Part shown: positions 23,073 through 30,830 of the stretch, piece by piece
How the letters are laid out: each line of letters opens with the position of its first letter
Position numbering within the stretch: the first letter of the stretch is position 1
Origin: Spongiactinospora sp. TRM90649
GTDB taxonomy: Bacteria > Actinomycetota > Actinomycetes > Streptosporangiales > Streptosporangiaceae
Direction: 5' to 3'
Length of the DNA stretch: 32,477 nt
Assembly (NCBI RefSeq): GCF_029382225.1
Contig: NZ_JARLTC010000058.1
Coordinates: forward strand, 1 to 32,477
Notes under the pieces: generated by a model
The model's input: the letters and a program-made list of their open reading frames with translations, nothing else
What the model was told of the DNA's origin: nothing
The model's database searches: none
Program-made: the position numbers and the translations under genes

Positions 23073-23093
23073 GGCCGGAGCCGGACTCCGGCC
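23073..23093. terminator. Hairpin downstream of the helicase gene
   Basis: GGCCGGAG (23073-23080) and CTCCGGCC (23086-23093) form an 8-bp perfect stem with a 5-base loop, 48 bp after the helicase stop. It is a likely terminator of the three-gene operon, without a T-tract. Confidence 0.6.
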
Positions 23094-23129
23094 GCGCCCG
23101 CCGCGACGGCTACGGCCGTCCGACAGACG

Positions 23130-23145
23130 GGGCCCGGCCGGGCCC
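23130..23145. terminator. Second GC palindrome between convergent genes
   Basis: GGGCCCGGCCGGGCCC is a perfect 16-bp palindrome lying between the helicase gene and the convergent secreted-protein gene. With no loop it would form a cruciform or short hairpin, and may help to separate the two transcripts. Its function is uncertain. Confidence 0.4.
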
Positions 23146-23220
23146 GGCGGGTGCGCCGGGGCCGGCCGGGGTTGGTTCAGTGTGACGGCGTGACCGCGGG
23201 GTCAGCCCCGCGGACCCGGG

Positions 23221-23592
23221 TCAGTCCGCGCAGATCGCGTAGACGCTGATGCCCACGTCGGGGTGGGAGTTCTGGCGGCCGAGGCCGATCCAGCCACGTC
23301 CGTCGGGGGTGGGGAAGGAACCGACGAGGATCGCGTCGTTGCCCTGGGCCTCGGCGCCGCCGCCGAGCACCCTCTTGGCGCCGGGGCAGAAGACCGTGCG
23401 GCGCTGGAAGTTCGGGACGTTCGCGTTGGGCAGGGTGACGATCTGGTACCCGGGCGGGAGCGCGCTGGCCACCACCGGGGCGGCGGGGGCCGCCTGGCCG
23501 GTCGTGGCGGCGAGGGCGCTCGCCGGTGCGGCCGAGACCATGCCGACGGCGGCGACGGCGAGGGCGACGCGCGTGGTGCGACTGAGCTTCAC
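23221..23592 (-). CDS. Small secreted protein with one predicted disulfide
   Basis: 123 residues from GTG 23592, with GGGAGAC upstream. The signal peptide MKLSRTTRVALAVAAVGMV continues to a likely cleavage site after SALA (near residue 28). The mature part contains Cys69 (TVFCPGAKRVLGGGAEAQG) and Cys121 near the C-terminus (VYAICAD), and a GSFPTPDGRGWIGLGRQN segment. The Cys-Pro-x-Gly-x-x-V-x-G-G-G start with a terminal Ile-Cys-Ala is a pattern I associate with small exported actinomycete proteins of unknown function. No catalytic residues are evident. It stands alone and converges on the helicase operon. Confidence 0.75.
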   Translation of the reverse strand: MKLSRTTRVALAVAAVGMVSAAPASALAATTGQAAPAAPVVASALPPGYQIVTLPNANVPNFQRRTVFCPGAKRVLGGGAEAQGNDAILVGSFPTPDGRGWIGLGRQNSHPDVGISVYAICAD

Positions 23593-23957
23593 TTACTGTC
23601 TCCCTTTTTCGGCCCCCTCCAGATCGGGACGCGGGCAGCACGAACACGCATGTGCTTCCCGTGATTCCTGCGTCGGGAGGGGGACGCGGTGTTTACACGA
23701 TGAGTATCCACACCCTTACTCACCGTGTCGATGGGGAGTTGTGTTCGATTGATTACAGAAAGTGAGCGAAATTCACCGCGCCTTTCCGAGGAAAACCACG
23801 GGTCAAGAGCCGGTACAAAACGGGATCTTACCGACACTCAATGAGGTTTGGGACGAGACGACAACGGTAGGCGAGAGTCCGTAGGCACCATCGCGGCCGG
23901 GCATGGCCGGGCCGCCGAACAGGGCTCCGAGGAGGGCCCGTCGAATCGGGGGGGAAA
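23593..23957. other. 365-bp intergenic region between divergent secreted-protein genes
   Basis: No coding frame with convincing codon use is seen on either strand. The middle (about 23690-23835) is clearly less GC-rich than its surroundings and probably holds promoters for both the minus-strand secreted-protein gene and the plus-strand anchored-protein gene. I looked for a cyclic-di-AMP (ydaO) riboswitch upstream of 23592 and did not find its conserved elements. Nothing else could be named. Confidence 0.5.
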
Positions 23958-24230
23958 ATGCGTAGAACTCTCGCCGGCCTGGGGCTGATAGTCGGCCTCG
24001 GGCTCGCCCCGACCGCGGCGATCGCCGACGCCCCTGCGGCTTCGGTCTCGTCCACCCAGGTCACGCCCGCGCCGCAGCCCGGCACGACCGACGACGGCGG
24101 CGGCAACGCCGGCCTGTGGGGTCTTCTCGGACTCATCGGCCTCGTCGGGCTCGCGGGCCTGCGGAAGCAGACGAAGTCGTACGGCCGCGACCATGTGGGC
24201 GCCGGGGACATCCGGCACGACCGTCCGTGA
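23958..24230 (+). CDS. WGxxGxxG-type C-terminally anchored small exported protein
   Basis: 90 residues from ATG 23958, with a G-rich stretch (GGGGGGG) just upstream. A signal peptide (MRRTLAGLGLIVGLGLAP, cleavage near AIA at residue 23) is followed by a short Ser/Thr/Pro/Asp/Gly linker and the motif WGLLGLIGLVGLAGLRK (54-70), which matches the WGxxGxxG C-terminal anchoring signature: a short Gly/Leu helix followed by basic residues. A 20-residue hydrophilic tail follows, longer than usual. Such proteins are thought to be sorted or processed at the membrane; their roles are unknown. It ends before a strong hairpin at 24244-24271. Confidence 0.75.
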   Translation: MRRTLAGLGLIVGLGLAPTAAIADAPAASVSSTQVTPAPQPGTTDDGGGNAGLWGLLGLIGLVGLAGLRKQTKSYGRDHVGAGDIRHDRP

Positions 24231-24243
24231 CGTCCATGGTCTG

Positions 24244-24271
24244 GGGGCGCCCCGCCCGCGCGGGGCGCCCC
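24244..24271. terminator. Strong bidirectional hairpin terminator
   Basis: GGGGCGCCCCG (24244-24254) and CGGGGCGCCCC (24261-24271) make an 11-bp perfect stem with a 6-base loop between the convergent anchored-protein and hydrolase genes. A short direct repeat, GACCAACGCCG, follows at about 24277 and 24294. Confidence 0.75.
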
Positions 24272-24338
24272 ACGACCGACCAACGCCGATGAGCGACCAA
24301 CGCCGGGGCCACGCGCTGGCCCCGGCGCTCGTGGCCCG

Positions 24339-25148
24339 CTAGCTTTTCAACACCTTGCGCAGGGTGTCCGCGAACTCCGCCGGGTGGCCGATGAACCCGC
24401 CGTGGTCGCCGGGGAACTCCACCGGCGGTTCGCCGAGCAGTTCGGCCAGCGCCGCGCTGGTCTGGTAGGTGACCAGGCCGCCCGACTCCACGCCGATCCC
24501 CACGACGACCCTGCTGGACGCGCTCACCAGCGCGGGCACCTCGGGCACGTACAGAGCGGTGCCTCGCAGCTCGTGCGCGAAGAACCGGGCGCTGTCGGCG
24601 AGGTCCTGCTCGGTGGTCTCGCCGGGCGGCGGCCCGGGGTTCTCGTCACCGGACATGTCGAAGCCGGACGTGACCATGAACTTCCACCACGCGGCCTCCA
24701 CGCCGTCCCGGTGGAAGGTCGCGATGATGTCCTCGACCGCCGCCCGCCGTTCGGCGGCGTCGGGCAGCAGTTCGAGCACCGGGGGCTCGTGTGCGACGAG
24801 CGTCCGCACCAGCTCCGGGCGCCGCGCCACCAGCGCCAGCCCGGTCACCGCGCCGCCGCTGCTGCCGAACACGTCCGCCGGTCCGGCGTCCATGGCCTCG
24901 ATCAGGGCCGCCGCGTCGCCGGCCCGCAGCTCGGGGGTGGAGTCCTGCTCCGGGTCCTCCAGGGTGCTGCCGGCGATCCCACGGGGATCGTGGGTCACCA
25001 CGGTGTGGTCGGCGGCGAGCGCGTCCGCGAGCGGTGCGAACGCCGCCGCGTTCATCGGCGCCCCCATCACCAGCAGCAGCGGCCCCGAGCCGCGAACCTG
25101 GTAACTGATGCGCGCGCCCGGGACGTCGAGCGTACGGGTCGTGGTCAT
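24339..25148 (-). CDS. Alpha/beta hydrolase
   Basis: 269 residues from ATG 25148, with GGAAAGGA upstream. The alpha/beta hydrolase layout is readable: oxyanion strand LLLVMGAPMNAAAF, THDPRGIAGST, nucleophile elbow VFGSSGGAVTG (Ser), a cap region rich in Glu/Asp/Pro (GDENPGPPPGETTEQD), and the catalytic His in PGDHGGFIGHP near the C-terminus. This type is common in actinomycetes and is annotated simply as alpha/beta fold hydrolase; the substrate is unknown. It is divergent from the selC-selB unit across 157 bp, and there is no sign that it belongs to selenium metabolism. Confidence 0.88.
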   Translation of the reverse strand: MTTTRTLDVPGARISYQVRGSGPLLLVMGAPMNAAAFAPLADALAADHTVVTHDPRGIAGSTLEDPEQDSTPELRAGDAAALIEAMDAGPADVFGSSGGAVTGLALVARRPELVRTLVAHEPPVLELLPDAAERRAAVEDIIATFHRDGVEAAWWKFMVTSGFDMSGDENPGPPPGETTEQDLADSARFFAHELRGTALYVPEVPALVSASSRVVVGIGVESGGLVTYQTSAALAELLGEPPVEFPGDHGGFIGHPAEFADTLRKVLKS

Positions 25149-25233
25149 GTCAGATGGGTCCTTTCCAGTCCGACCGGCCGCGTCGGCGGTCTACCCCCTA
25201 TGACTCACGAGGTGGGGCGAACTCATCGCTCCG

Positions 25234-25259
25234 CTGGAAACGCCGACTGGAAACGCCGA
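25234..25259. repeat. Perfect tandem 13-bp repeat upstream of selC
   Basis: CTGGAAACGCCGA occurs twice head to tail (25234-25246 and 25247-25259), ending 34 bp before the putative selC -10 element. It may be an activator-binding site or a simple slippage duplication. The two units are identical, so the event may be recent. Confidence 0.6.
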
Positions 25260-25293
25260 TTCGCGCTGGTCGAGACGGGCGACGGCGGCGCGC

Positions 25294-25299
25294 TATGGT
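25294..25299 (+). promoter_or_regulatory. Putative -10 element of selC
   Basis: TATGGT ends six bases before the mature tRNA 5' end at 25306, consistent with transcription starting at or just before the tRNA. A weak TCGAGA lies 18 bp upstream as a possible -35. Assignment is by spacing only. Confidence 0.45.
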
Positions 25300-25305
25300 G
25301 AGCGA

Positions 25306-25401
25306 GGAGGCGTGCGGGTACCTGGTGGTCCTCCTGGTCTTCAAAACCATGGGGCGGCGCTCGGCGTCGCCGGCGGGTTCGATTCCCGTCCGCCTCCGCC
25401 A
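25306..25401 (+). tRNA. selC: tRNA-Sec (anticodon UCA)
   Basis: 96 bases including an encoded 3' CCA. The acceptor arm GGAGGCG (25306-25312) pairs perfectly with CGCCTCC (25391-25397), followed by discriminator G and CCA. The anticodon stem TGGT/ACCA (25335-25338 / 25346-25349) closes the loop CTTCAAA with anticodon TCA at 25341-25343, which reads UGA. A long variable arm forms a 7-bp stem (25353-25359 / 25365-25371) with one G-T pair. The T loop is TTCGATT with a 5-bp stem. Together, the length, long variable arm and UCA anticodon identify the selenocysteine tRNA. selB starts 28 bp downstream on the same strand. As I read it, an eighth acceptor pair (25313/25390) is T-C and unpaired; bacterial tRNA-Sec usually has 8+5 pairs. 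Confidence 0.95.
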
Positions 25402-25429
25402 GGCGGGGCCCCTCGGGAGGCGGTACGAC

Positions 25430-27166
25430 ATGCACGTGATCGCGACCGCCGGGCACGTCGACCACGGCAAGTCCACCCTCGTGCGCGCGCTCACCGGCAT
25501 CGAACCCGACCGGTGGGACGAAGAGCGCCGCCGGGGCATGACCATCGACCTCGGCTTCGCGTGGACCACCCTCGACGGCGGCGGCCAGGTCGCGTTCGTG
25601 GACGTGCCAGGCCATGCCAGGTTCGTCACCAACATGCTGGCCGGGCTGGGCCCGGTGCCCGCCGTGCTGTTCGTGGTGGCGGCCGACCAGGGGTGGCAGG
25701 CGCAGTCGCAGGAACACTGGGAGGCGGTCCGGGCGCTCGGCGTCGAGCACGGGCTGCTGGCGGTGACGCGCTGCGACCTGATGGACCCCGGCCCCGCGCT
25801 GGAGGAGGCGGGGGAGCGCGTGGGATGGCCTGCCGTCACGGTGAGCGGGGCCACCGGCGACGGGCTCGGCGAGCTGCGGCGGGCGTTGCTACGGCTGACC
25901 GCCGGGCTGCCCACGCCCGACCCGCGCGCCCCGGTGCGCCTGTGGATCGACCGGGCGTTCACCGTCAAGGGCGCGGGAACCGTGGTGACCGGCACGCTGA
26001 CGGCAGGCACCCTGCGGGTCGGCGACCCACTGCTGCTCGCGGGGGAGCGGGTCAGGGTCAAGGCGCTGCAGGCGCTGGGCGAGCCGGTCGGCGAGGTGAC
26101 GGCGACCGCGCGGGTCGCGGTCAATCTGCGCGGCGTCGAGCGTGCCCGCACCACCAGGGGCATGACCCTCCTCACCCCCGATTCCTGGCTGGAGACCGAG
26201 GTCGCCGACGTCCGGCTCGACGCCCGGTCCGACGTTGGTGACCGCCCGCCGCGCGAGTCGGTGCTGCACATCGGCTCGGCCTCGGTGCCCGCGCGGGTCC
26301 GCCCGCTCGGCCCCGGTACGGCGCGCCTGACGCTCGGCCGTCCCCTCCCGCTCCGCGTCGGCGACCGGGCGCTGCTGCGCACCTCTGGCCGTCCGATCGC
26401 GGGGGTGCGCGTGCTCGACGTGCGCCCTCCGGCCCTGCGCCGCGCGGGCGCCGCCGGGGCCCGGGCCGCGCAACTGGCCCCGTTCACCGCCGGAACGGGT
26501 GACCGGGTGCCAGAAGCCGAGACGGTCCTGCGCTGGCGCGGCGTCGTACGGCGGGCCGAGCTGGCCGCGATGGGCTGCGACCCGGACGCCGCGGAGGCGT
26601 CAGGGGCCGGTGAGTGGCTCGTGGACCCGGCGCGCTGGGCCGAGCTGTCGGAGCGGCTGGGGGAGCTGGTCGCCGGTCAGCCGGGCATCCCGGTGGACGC
26701 GGCCCGCACCGCGCTCGGCCTGCCGTCCCGTGAGCTGGTGGAGGCACTGGTCGCCGCCCGCCCGCCGCTGAGCGTGGCCGACGGGCGCGTCGACGCGGGC
26801 ACCGGCCTGCCCGACTCGGTGCTGGCGGCCGTCGAACGGCTGCGCCCCGAACTGGCCGCCGCGCCGTACCAGGCCCCCGGCGCGGCACGGCTGGCCGAGC
26901 TGGGACTCACCACGCGGGCGGTGGCGCTCGCCGCGCGGGCCGGACTCCTGGTGCGCCTCGCCGACGGCGTGGTCCTGCTCGCGGGCGCCGACACCGCCGC
27001 CGCCCGCCTGCTGGCCGCCTTGGGCCGCCCCTTCACCGCCGCCGACGCCCGCACCGCACTCGACACCACCCGCCGAGTCGTCATCCCCCTCCTGGAACAC
27101 CTCGACCGGCTCGGCCTCACCCGCCGCCTGGACGACCGCCTCCGCGTCGCCGACCCGCCGCCGTGA
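25430..27166 (+). CDS. selB: Selenocysteine-specific translation elongation factor SelB
   Basis: 578 residues from ATG 25430, with GGGAGG nine bases upstream. The frame is open further upstream through the tRNA-Sec gene, which cannot be coding. G1 is GHVDHGKST (8-16), the switch I region GMTIDLGFAW, G3 DVPGH (58-62) and G4 TRCD (113-116, where EF-Tu has NKxD and most SelB proteins TKxD). EF-Tu-like domains 2 and 3 follow (FTVKGAGTVVTGTLTAGTLR; RVRPLGPGTARLTLGRPL), then C-terminal winged-helix repeats that bind the SECIS element. The length is slightly short of E. coli SelB (~614). It forms a unit with selC. selA, selD and a selenoprotein such as formate dehydrogenase are not in the window. 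Its stop lies three bases from the convergent regulator's stop. Confidence 0.95.
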   Translation: MHVIATAGHVDHGKSTLVRALTGIEPDRWDEERRRGMTIDLGFAWTTLDGGGQVAFVDVPGHARFVTNMLAGLGPVPAVLFVVAADQGWQAQSQEHWEAVRALGVEHGLLAVTRCDLMDPGPALEEAGERVGWPAVTVSGATGDGLGELRRALLRLTAGLPTPDPRAPVRLWIDRAFTVKGAGTVVTGTLTAGTLRVGDPLLLAGERVRVKALQALGEPVGEVTATARVAVNLRGVERARTTRGMTLLTPDSWLETEVADVRLDARSDVGDRPPRESVLHIGSASVPARVRPLGPGTARLTLGRPLPLRVGDRALLRTSGRPIAGVRVLDVRPPALRRAGAAGARAAQLAPFTAGTGDRVPEAETVLRWRGVVRRAELAAMGCDPDAAEASGAGEWLVDPARWAELSERLGELVAGQPGIPVDAARTALGLPSRELVEALVAARPPLSVADGRVDAGTGLPDSVLAAVERLRPELAAAPYQAPGAARLAELGLTTRAVALAARAGLLVRLADGVVLLAGADTAAARLLAALGRPFTAADARTALDTTRRVVIPLLEHLDRLGLTRRLDDRLRVADPPP

Positions 27167-27169
27167 CGC

Positions 27170-29743
27170 TCACGGGCTCAGCAGGCGCTCGGCGCGGCCC
27201 GCGTACCGCCGGGCGGCCCTTCGCCGTCCGGTGGCCTCCAGAGCGCGGGCGATTCCGGTCAGCGCGCGGGCCCGTTCGTACGGGTTAACCCGGAGCCGCG
27301 TGAGCGCGCGCCGGTGATGATCGACGGCCCGCGCGGGCGCGCCGGCCAGCAGGCACAGCTCCCCGAGCGCGTTGGACGCGATCCCCTCGCCCTTGGGATA
27401 CTTGAAGATCCGGGACAGGTGCATCGCCTGGGCGTACTGCCGACCCGCCTCCCGCCGACGGCCCAGCAACTGACCGGTCAGCCCATGGTCGATCAGGGAC
27501 AGCACGTAGTCCTTGCCGCCGATGCCCTCGGCCGCGGCCAGCGCCCGCTCCGAATGGCTCAGCGCCCCCGGCAGGTCTCCCATCGCCCGGTGCATCACCG
27601 CGAGGCAGTTCAGGATGGTCGTCTCCAGCGCCCGGTCGGTGCTCTGCCGGTTGAGTTCCAGGGCCCGCTCGCAGCACGCCCGAGCCCGCGCGATATGGCC
27701 GCGCATCAGGTACACCTCGCCGATGTTGCTCAGCACGTACGCCTGCGTGCTGACATGGCCGATCCGCCGCCCCAGCGACCACGCCTCGCCGAAGTGGACC
27801 ATCGCCCGGTCCAGCAGGCCCGCCTCCTGACAGACCAGCCCCATGTTGTGCAGCACGGCGCCCTCGCGCGTGGCGTCGTCGGTCGCGCGAGCGAGGGCCA
27901 GCGCACGGCGCAGGTCGTCCAGTGCGCGGGGATGGCGGGTGTGCCCGGCGCAGACGGCCCGGAGGTTCAGCGCGCGCACCTGGCAGGTCAGGTCCTGGAT
28001 CTCGCGTGCCAGGGCGAGGGCCCGGTCGGCGTGCGCGATGCCCTGGTCCAGGCTGCCCATGTCCCAGTGCGCCCAGCCCAGCACGATGTGGGCGTTGGCC
28101 TGCGCGGACGTGTCTTCCAGTTGTTCGGCGGCGCGCAGGGCGGAGGTGTGCAGGGTCAGCTTGGCCCGCTGGTGGCCGTACCAGTCCATGTGCCGCCACA
28201 GCAGCGCCGACAGGTCCACGGCGTGGCGGGGCCTGCCATGGGCGACAGCGTGGACGGCGATGGCGACCAGGTTGGCGTACTCGGCCTCCAGCCAGGCCAC
28301 CGCCCGTTCCGGGTCACGCAGATCCGGCAGCGCCGCGTCGAGCGGGGGCAGGGCGGGTCGTTCGCCGGGAGGCGTGATGTGCTCGGCGGCGGCGGCCGTC
28401 GCGTGCCTGTAGTAGTCGCTGAGGCGATCCAGGGCCCGCCGCCCGTCGGAGTCGTCGTCCGTCTCCGCGCACAGGCCGCGGGCATGCCGGCGCAGCAGGT
28501 CGTGCAGGACGAAACGGCCGGCGGCGGGCTGCTGCACCAGATGCCCGTCCACCAGCGCCTCCAGCAGGTCCTCCGCCTGGGCGGGGGACAGGCCGGTCAG
28601 CGCGGCGGCGGCGAAGACGTCGATGTCGTCGCCCGGGACCAGCCCGAGCAGCCGGAACATCCGCCGCTGGTCGCCGGGGAGCTGTTCGTACGACAGAGTG
28701 AAGGCCGCCTCCACCCCTCGGTCGCCGATCCGCAGTTCGCGCAACCGGCCCCGCTGGTCGCGTAATCGGTCGGCCAGGTGCGCGATCGTCCAGGCCGGGC
28801 GGTGCAGCAGCCGGGCTCCGGCGATGCGCAGGGCCAGCGGCAGGTGCCCGCACAACGCGCCCACCTCGGCCAGCGCCTCCGGCTCGGCCGCCGCGCGATC
28901 CGCGCCGATGATGTGCGTCAGCAGGCTGACCGACTCGGCGGGGGTCAGCACGGCCAGGGAGATCACGGTGACGTCGTCCAGGTCGGTCAGGCGCCGCCTG
29001 CTGGTGATCATCACCCGGCACCCGGAGGTGCCCGGCAGCAGCGGCCGGACCTGGGCGCCGTCGGCGGCGTCGTCCAGCACGACGACCATCCGGCGCTCGG
29101 CCAGGACGCCCCGCCACAGCGCGGCGGCCTCCTCCACCGTGGGCGGGATGCTCTCTGCGCCGACCCCCGCCGTCCGCAGCAGCGTCGCCAGGGCGTCGGC
29201 CGCCTCCAGCGGCGCCCTGCCGGGGGTGTGCGCGTGCAGGTTCACGTAGAGCTGGCCGTCCGGGTAACGCCCGGCCAGCTCGTGGGCCGCGTGGACGGCC
29301 AGGGCCGTCTTGCCGACCCCGGCCATGCCGTCGATCGCGTCGATCAGCACCACGCCCGCGTCCGCCGTCTTCACCAGCCGGACGATCTCGGCCGCGCGGC
29401 CGGTGAAGTCGTTCAATCGCCTCGGCAGATGCCTGGGCGTCGCGGTGACCACCTCGTCGGGGGGTTCCACGGACGACATCGCGAGCAGCCGCCGGACCTC
29501 GACCCACTCGGCGACCTCCCCCTCGCCGAGCCCGCAGGCATGCGCGAAGTCGGACAGCAGCTCCTCCCGGGGCAGGCCGTCACGGCCGAGCGCCGCCGCC
29601 AGCGTGTTGTGCGGCAGCGACCGCCCGGCCGCCGCCGCCTGCCGGCTGACCTGCCGATAGGTCAGCCCGGACCAGGCCCGGAGCTGCCGCATCGCGGCGA
29701 CGAACTCCGGCACGTTCCGCGCTTTACGCGGGTCAGGTGCCAT
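27170..29743 (-). CDS. XRE-HTH / NB-ARC / TPR regulator (STAND family)
   Basis: 857 residues from ATG 29743; no ribosome site, but GATAAA shortly upstream suggests a short or absent leader. The N-terminal XRE-like HTH is at about 14-75 (LRAWSGLTYRQVSRQAAAAG, NTLAAALGRDGLPREE). The NB-ARC NTPase has the P-loop IDGMAGVGKTALA (137-149), Walker B VVVLDDA (220-226), sensor ITSRRRL (246-252), a HLPLAL motif and a winged-helix end with LHDLLRRHA (MHD-like). The C-terminal 350 residues are TPR repeats (e.g. ARACCERALELNRQSTD, ALSHSERALAAAEG). This is the common actinomycete SARP-less STAND regulator, thought to switch by ATP hydrolysis on ligand binding. The target genes are unknown; it may govern its neighbours. 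Confidence 0.92.
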   Translation of the reverse strand: MAPDPRKARNVPEFVAAMRQLRAWSGLTYRQVSRQAAAAGRSLPHNTLAAALGRDGLPREELLSDFAHACGLGEGEVAEWVEVRRLLAMSSVEPPDEVVTATPRHLPRRLNDFTGRAAEIVRLVKTADAGVVLIDAIDGMAGVGKTALAVHAAHELAGRYPDGQLYVNLHAHTPGRAPLEAADALATLLRTAGVGAESIPPTVEEAAALWRGVLAERRMVVVLDDAADGAQVRPLLPGTSGCRVMITSRRRLTDLDDVTVISLAVLTPAESVSLLTHIIGADRAAAEPEALAEVGALCGHLPLALRIAGARLLHRPAWTIAHLADRLRDQRGRLRELRIGDRGVEAAFTLSYEQLPGDQRRMFRLLGLVPGDDIDVFAAAALTGLSPAQAEDLLEALVDGHLVQQPAAGRFVLHDLLRRHARGLCAETDDDSDGRRALDRLSDYYRHATAAAAEHITPPGERPALPPLDAALPDLRDPERAVAWLEAEYANLVAIAVHAVAHGRPRHAVDLSALLWRHMDWYGHQRAKLTLHTSALRAAEQLEDTSAQANAHIVLGWAHWDMGSLDQGIAHADRALALAREIQDLTCQVRALNLRAVCAGHTRHPRALDDLRRALALARATDDATREGAVLHNMGLVCQEAGLLDRAMVHFGEAWSLGRRIGHVSTQAYVLSNIGEVYLMRGHIARARACCERALELNRQSTDRALETTILNCLAVMHRAMGDLPGALSHSERALAAAEGIGGKDYVLSLIDHGLTGQLLGRRREAGRQYAQAMHLSRIFKYPKGEGIASNALGELCLLAGAPARAVDHHRRALTRLRVNPYERARALTGIARALEATGRRRAARRYAGRAERLLSP

Positions 29744-29773
29744 ATCGAAACACCGCCTTTATCGGCAAGATCA

Positions 29774-30520
29774 TCAAAATCGGGGACCGTAGCCTATATT
29801 GCCGGCGGGGTGCATGGCCAGATATTCCTGCAACTCCTTATGGCGGAATTGATAGGAAATGCCGGCGATGCGGAGCAGCCCGGTGTCGTAGGCCCAGTGC
29901 AAGAACCGGCCCAGGCGCCATGGCAGCCATATCTTGTTCCATTTTCGGGTGCAGCAGAGCATGGCCAGGTACAGCACCGCGGTGAGACCGAGGCTGAAGC
30001 CGAAGCCGCAGCCCAATACGAGCCCCAGTGCGAGTCCGAGCGGTAACGCGTCCAGCGCTCCCAGGGAGAGGGCTTTGCTCACAAAGCCTACGTCGAACCC
30101 GGCGGCGAAGGTCGCGGCGAAGGTGAAAATGCATATGGGGACAAAGGCGAGATTGGCGCGTATGATGCTGTGCGGATCCCCGGTGCTGGCCGTGTTCGAC
30201 GCCTGTAGTTCGACGATGGGGCCGAGCACGAGGGCGAACGACACGCAGAACCCGATTGTGAGGGCGAAACCGTACGGGCCTTTGAGCTCTTCGGAACTCA
30301 TCGCCAACAGGGGAAGGCCGAGAATGGTTCCGATGACGGTCCCGACGACCGATCCGACCGCCATACCGAGCGCAGGGATGCCACGGACGACGGAGGTGTG
30401 AAGCTGACTCAGGTCGATCTGCCTGGGGCTAGGTCGGCGCGCACGCCACCCTCTCCATGCCAGTAGCAGGACGACCGTCGCCGGAATGGCCGCCCCGAAC
30501 AGCAGTCTCGACGCTTCCAT
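29774..30520 (-). CDS. Membrane protein resembling the C-terminal part of actinobacterial NACHT-domain proteins (no NTPase)
   Basis: 248 residues from ATG 30520; no clear ribosome site. About six hydrophobic segments (e.g. IPATVVLLLAWRGW, AVGSVVGTVIGTILGLPLLA, LPLGLALGLVLGCGFGFSLG) are followed by a conserved-looking tail WRLGRFLHWAYDTGLLRIAG then YQFRHKELQEYL (about 201-234). From memory, that tail is the signature end of large actinomycete proteins with an N-terminal NACHT/STAND ATPase and a C-terminal membrane domain (…LPWRL…FL…GLLR…G…YQFRH…LQ…L). Here the NTPase is missing, so this is either a truncated relic or a specialised stand-alone module. It lies 30 bp upstream of the NB-ARC regulator, on the same strand. 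Confidence 0.75.
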   Translation of the reverse strand: MEASRLLFGAAIPATVVLLLAWRGWRARRPSPRQIDLSQLHTSVVRGIPALGMAVGSVVGTVIGTILGLPLLAMSSEELKGPYGFALTIGFCVSFALVLGPIVELQASNTASTGDPHSIIRANLAFVPICIFTFAATFAAGFDVGFVSKALSLGALDALPLGLALGLVLGCGFGFSLGLTAVLYLAMLCCTRKWNKIWLPWRLGRFLHWAYDTGLLRIAGISYQFRHKELQEYLAMHPAGNIGYGPRF

Positions 30521-30584
30521 GGTGGAGAGGCTCGATTCCCAGGGGTGCGTGCGCGTAACGCGATCGTGGCTGGAACGAGCAGGC

Positions 30585-30719
30585 TCAGCAGGTGGTCCCG
30601 GACCCCACCGGATCGACGTCCCCCGCCTTCAAATCCGGTAGCAGCCCTGTGATGATCACCGCGGCGGTGACCGTCGTCAAACCAAGGCAGGCCAGTAGCC
30701 ACGGCCTTCCACGCTTCAT
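30585..30719 (-). CDS. 44-residue single-pass membrane peptide
   Basis: ATG 30719 to TGA 30585. The product begins MKRGRPWLLACLGLTTVTA, continues with a hydrophobic stretch to about residue 27, and ends GSGTTC. The KR-rich start plus a single helix suggests a small membrane protein, or a signal peptide attached to a very short mature part with a C-terminal Cys. Ribosome binding is weak (no purine-rich motif), so expression is uncertain. It lies 64 bp upstream of the NACHT-tail-like gene on the same strand and may be cotranscribed with it. It could also be the remnant head of the longer ancestral gene. The flank 30720-30830 holds nothing I can name. Confidence 0.45.
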   Translation of the reverse strand: MKRGRPWLLACLGLTTVTAAVIITGLLPDLKAGDVDPVGSGTTC

Positions 30720-30830
30720 GGTCCAAATGATGACTGATCCGGCAGGACCGGCCACAGATCGGGAACAAGGTCGGAGCCTAGCTGTGACCGTGGCGGCCGG
30801 AAGCGGACTCTATGGCCTGGCGATCTCCAC

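Noticed and set aside
23593..23760. Possible cyclic-di-AMP riboswitch upstream of the secreted-protein gene
   Set aside because: Such riboswitches often precede exported actinomycete proteins, but the conserved core elements could not be found.
25154..25429. Upstream extension of the selB frame
   Set aside because: It would run through the tRNA-Sec gene; the SelB GTPase N-terminus begins exactly at ATG 25430 with a good ribosome site.
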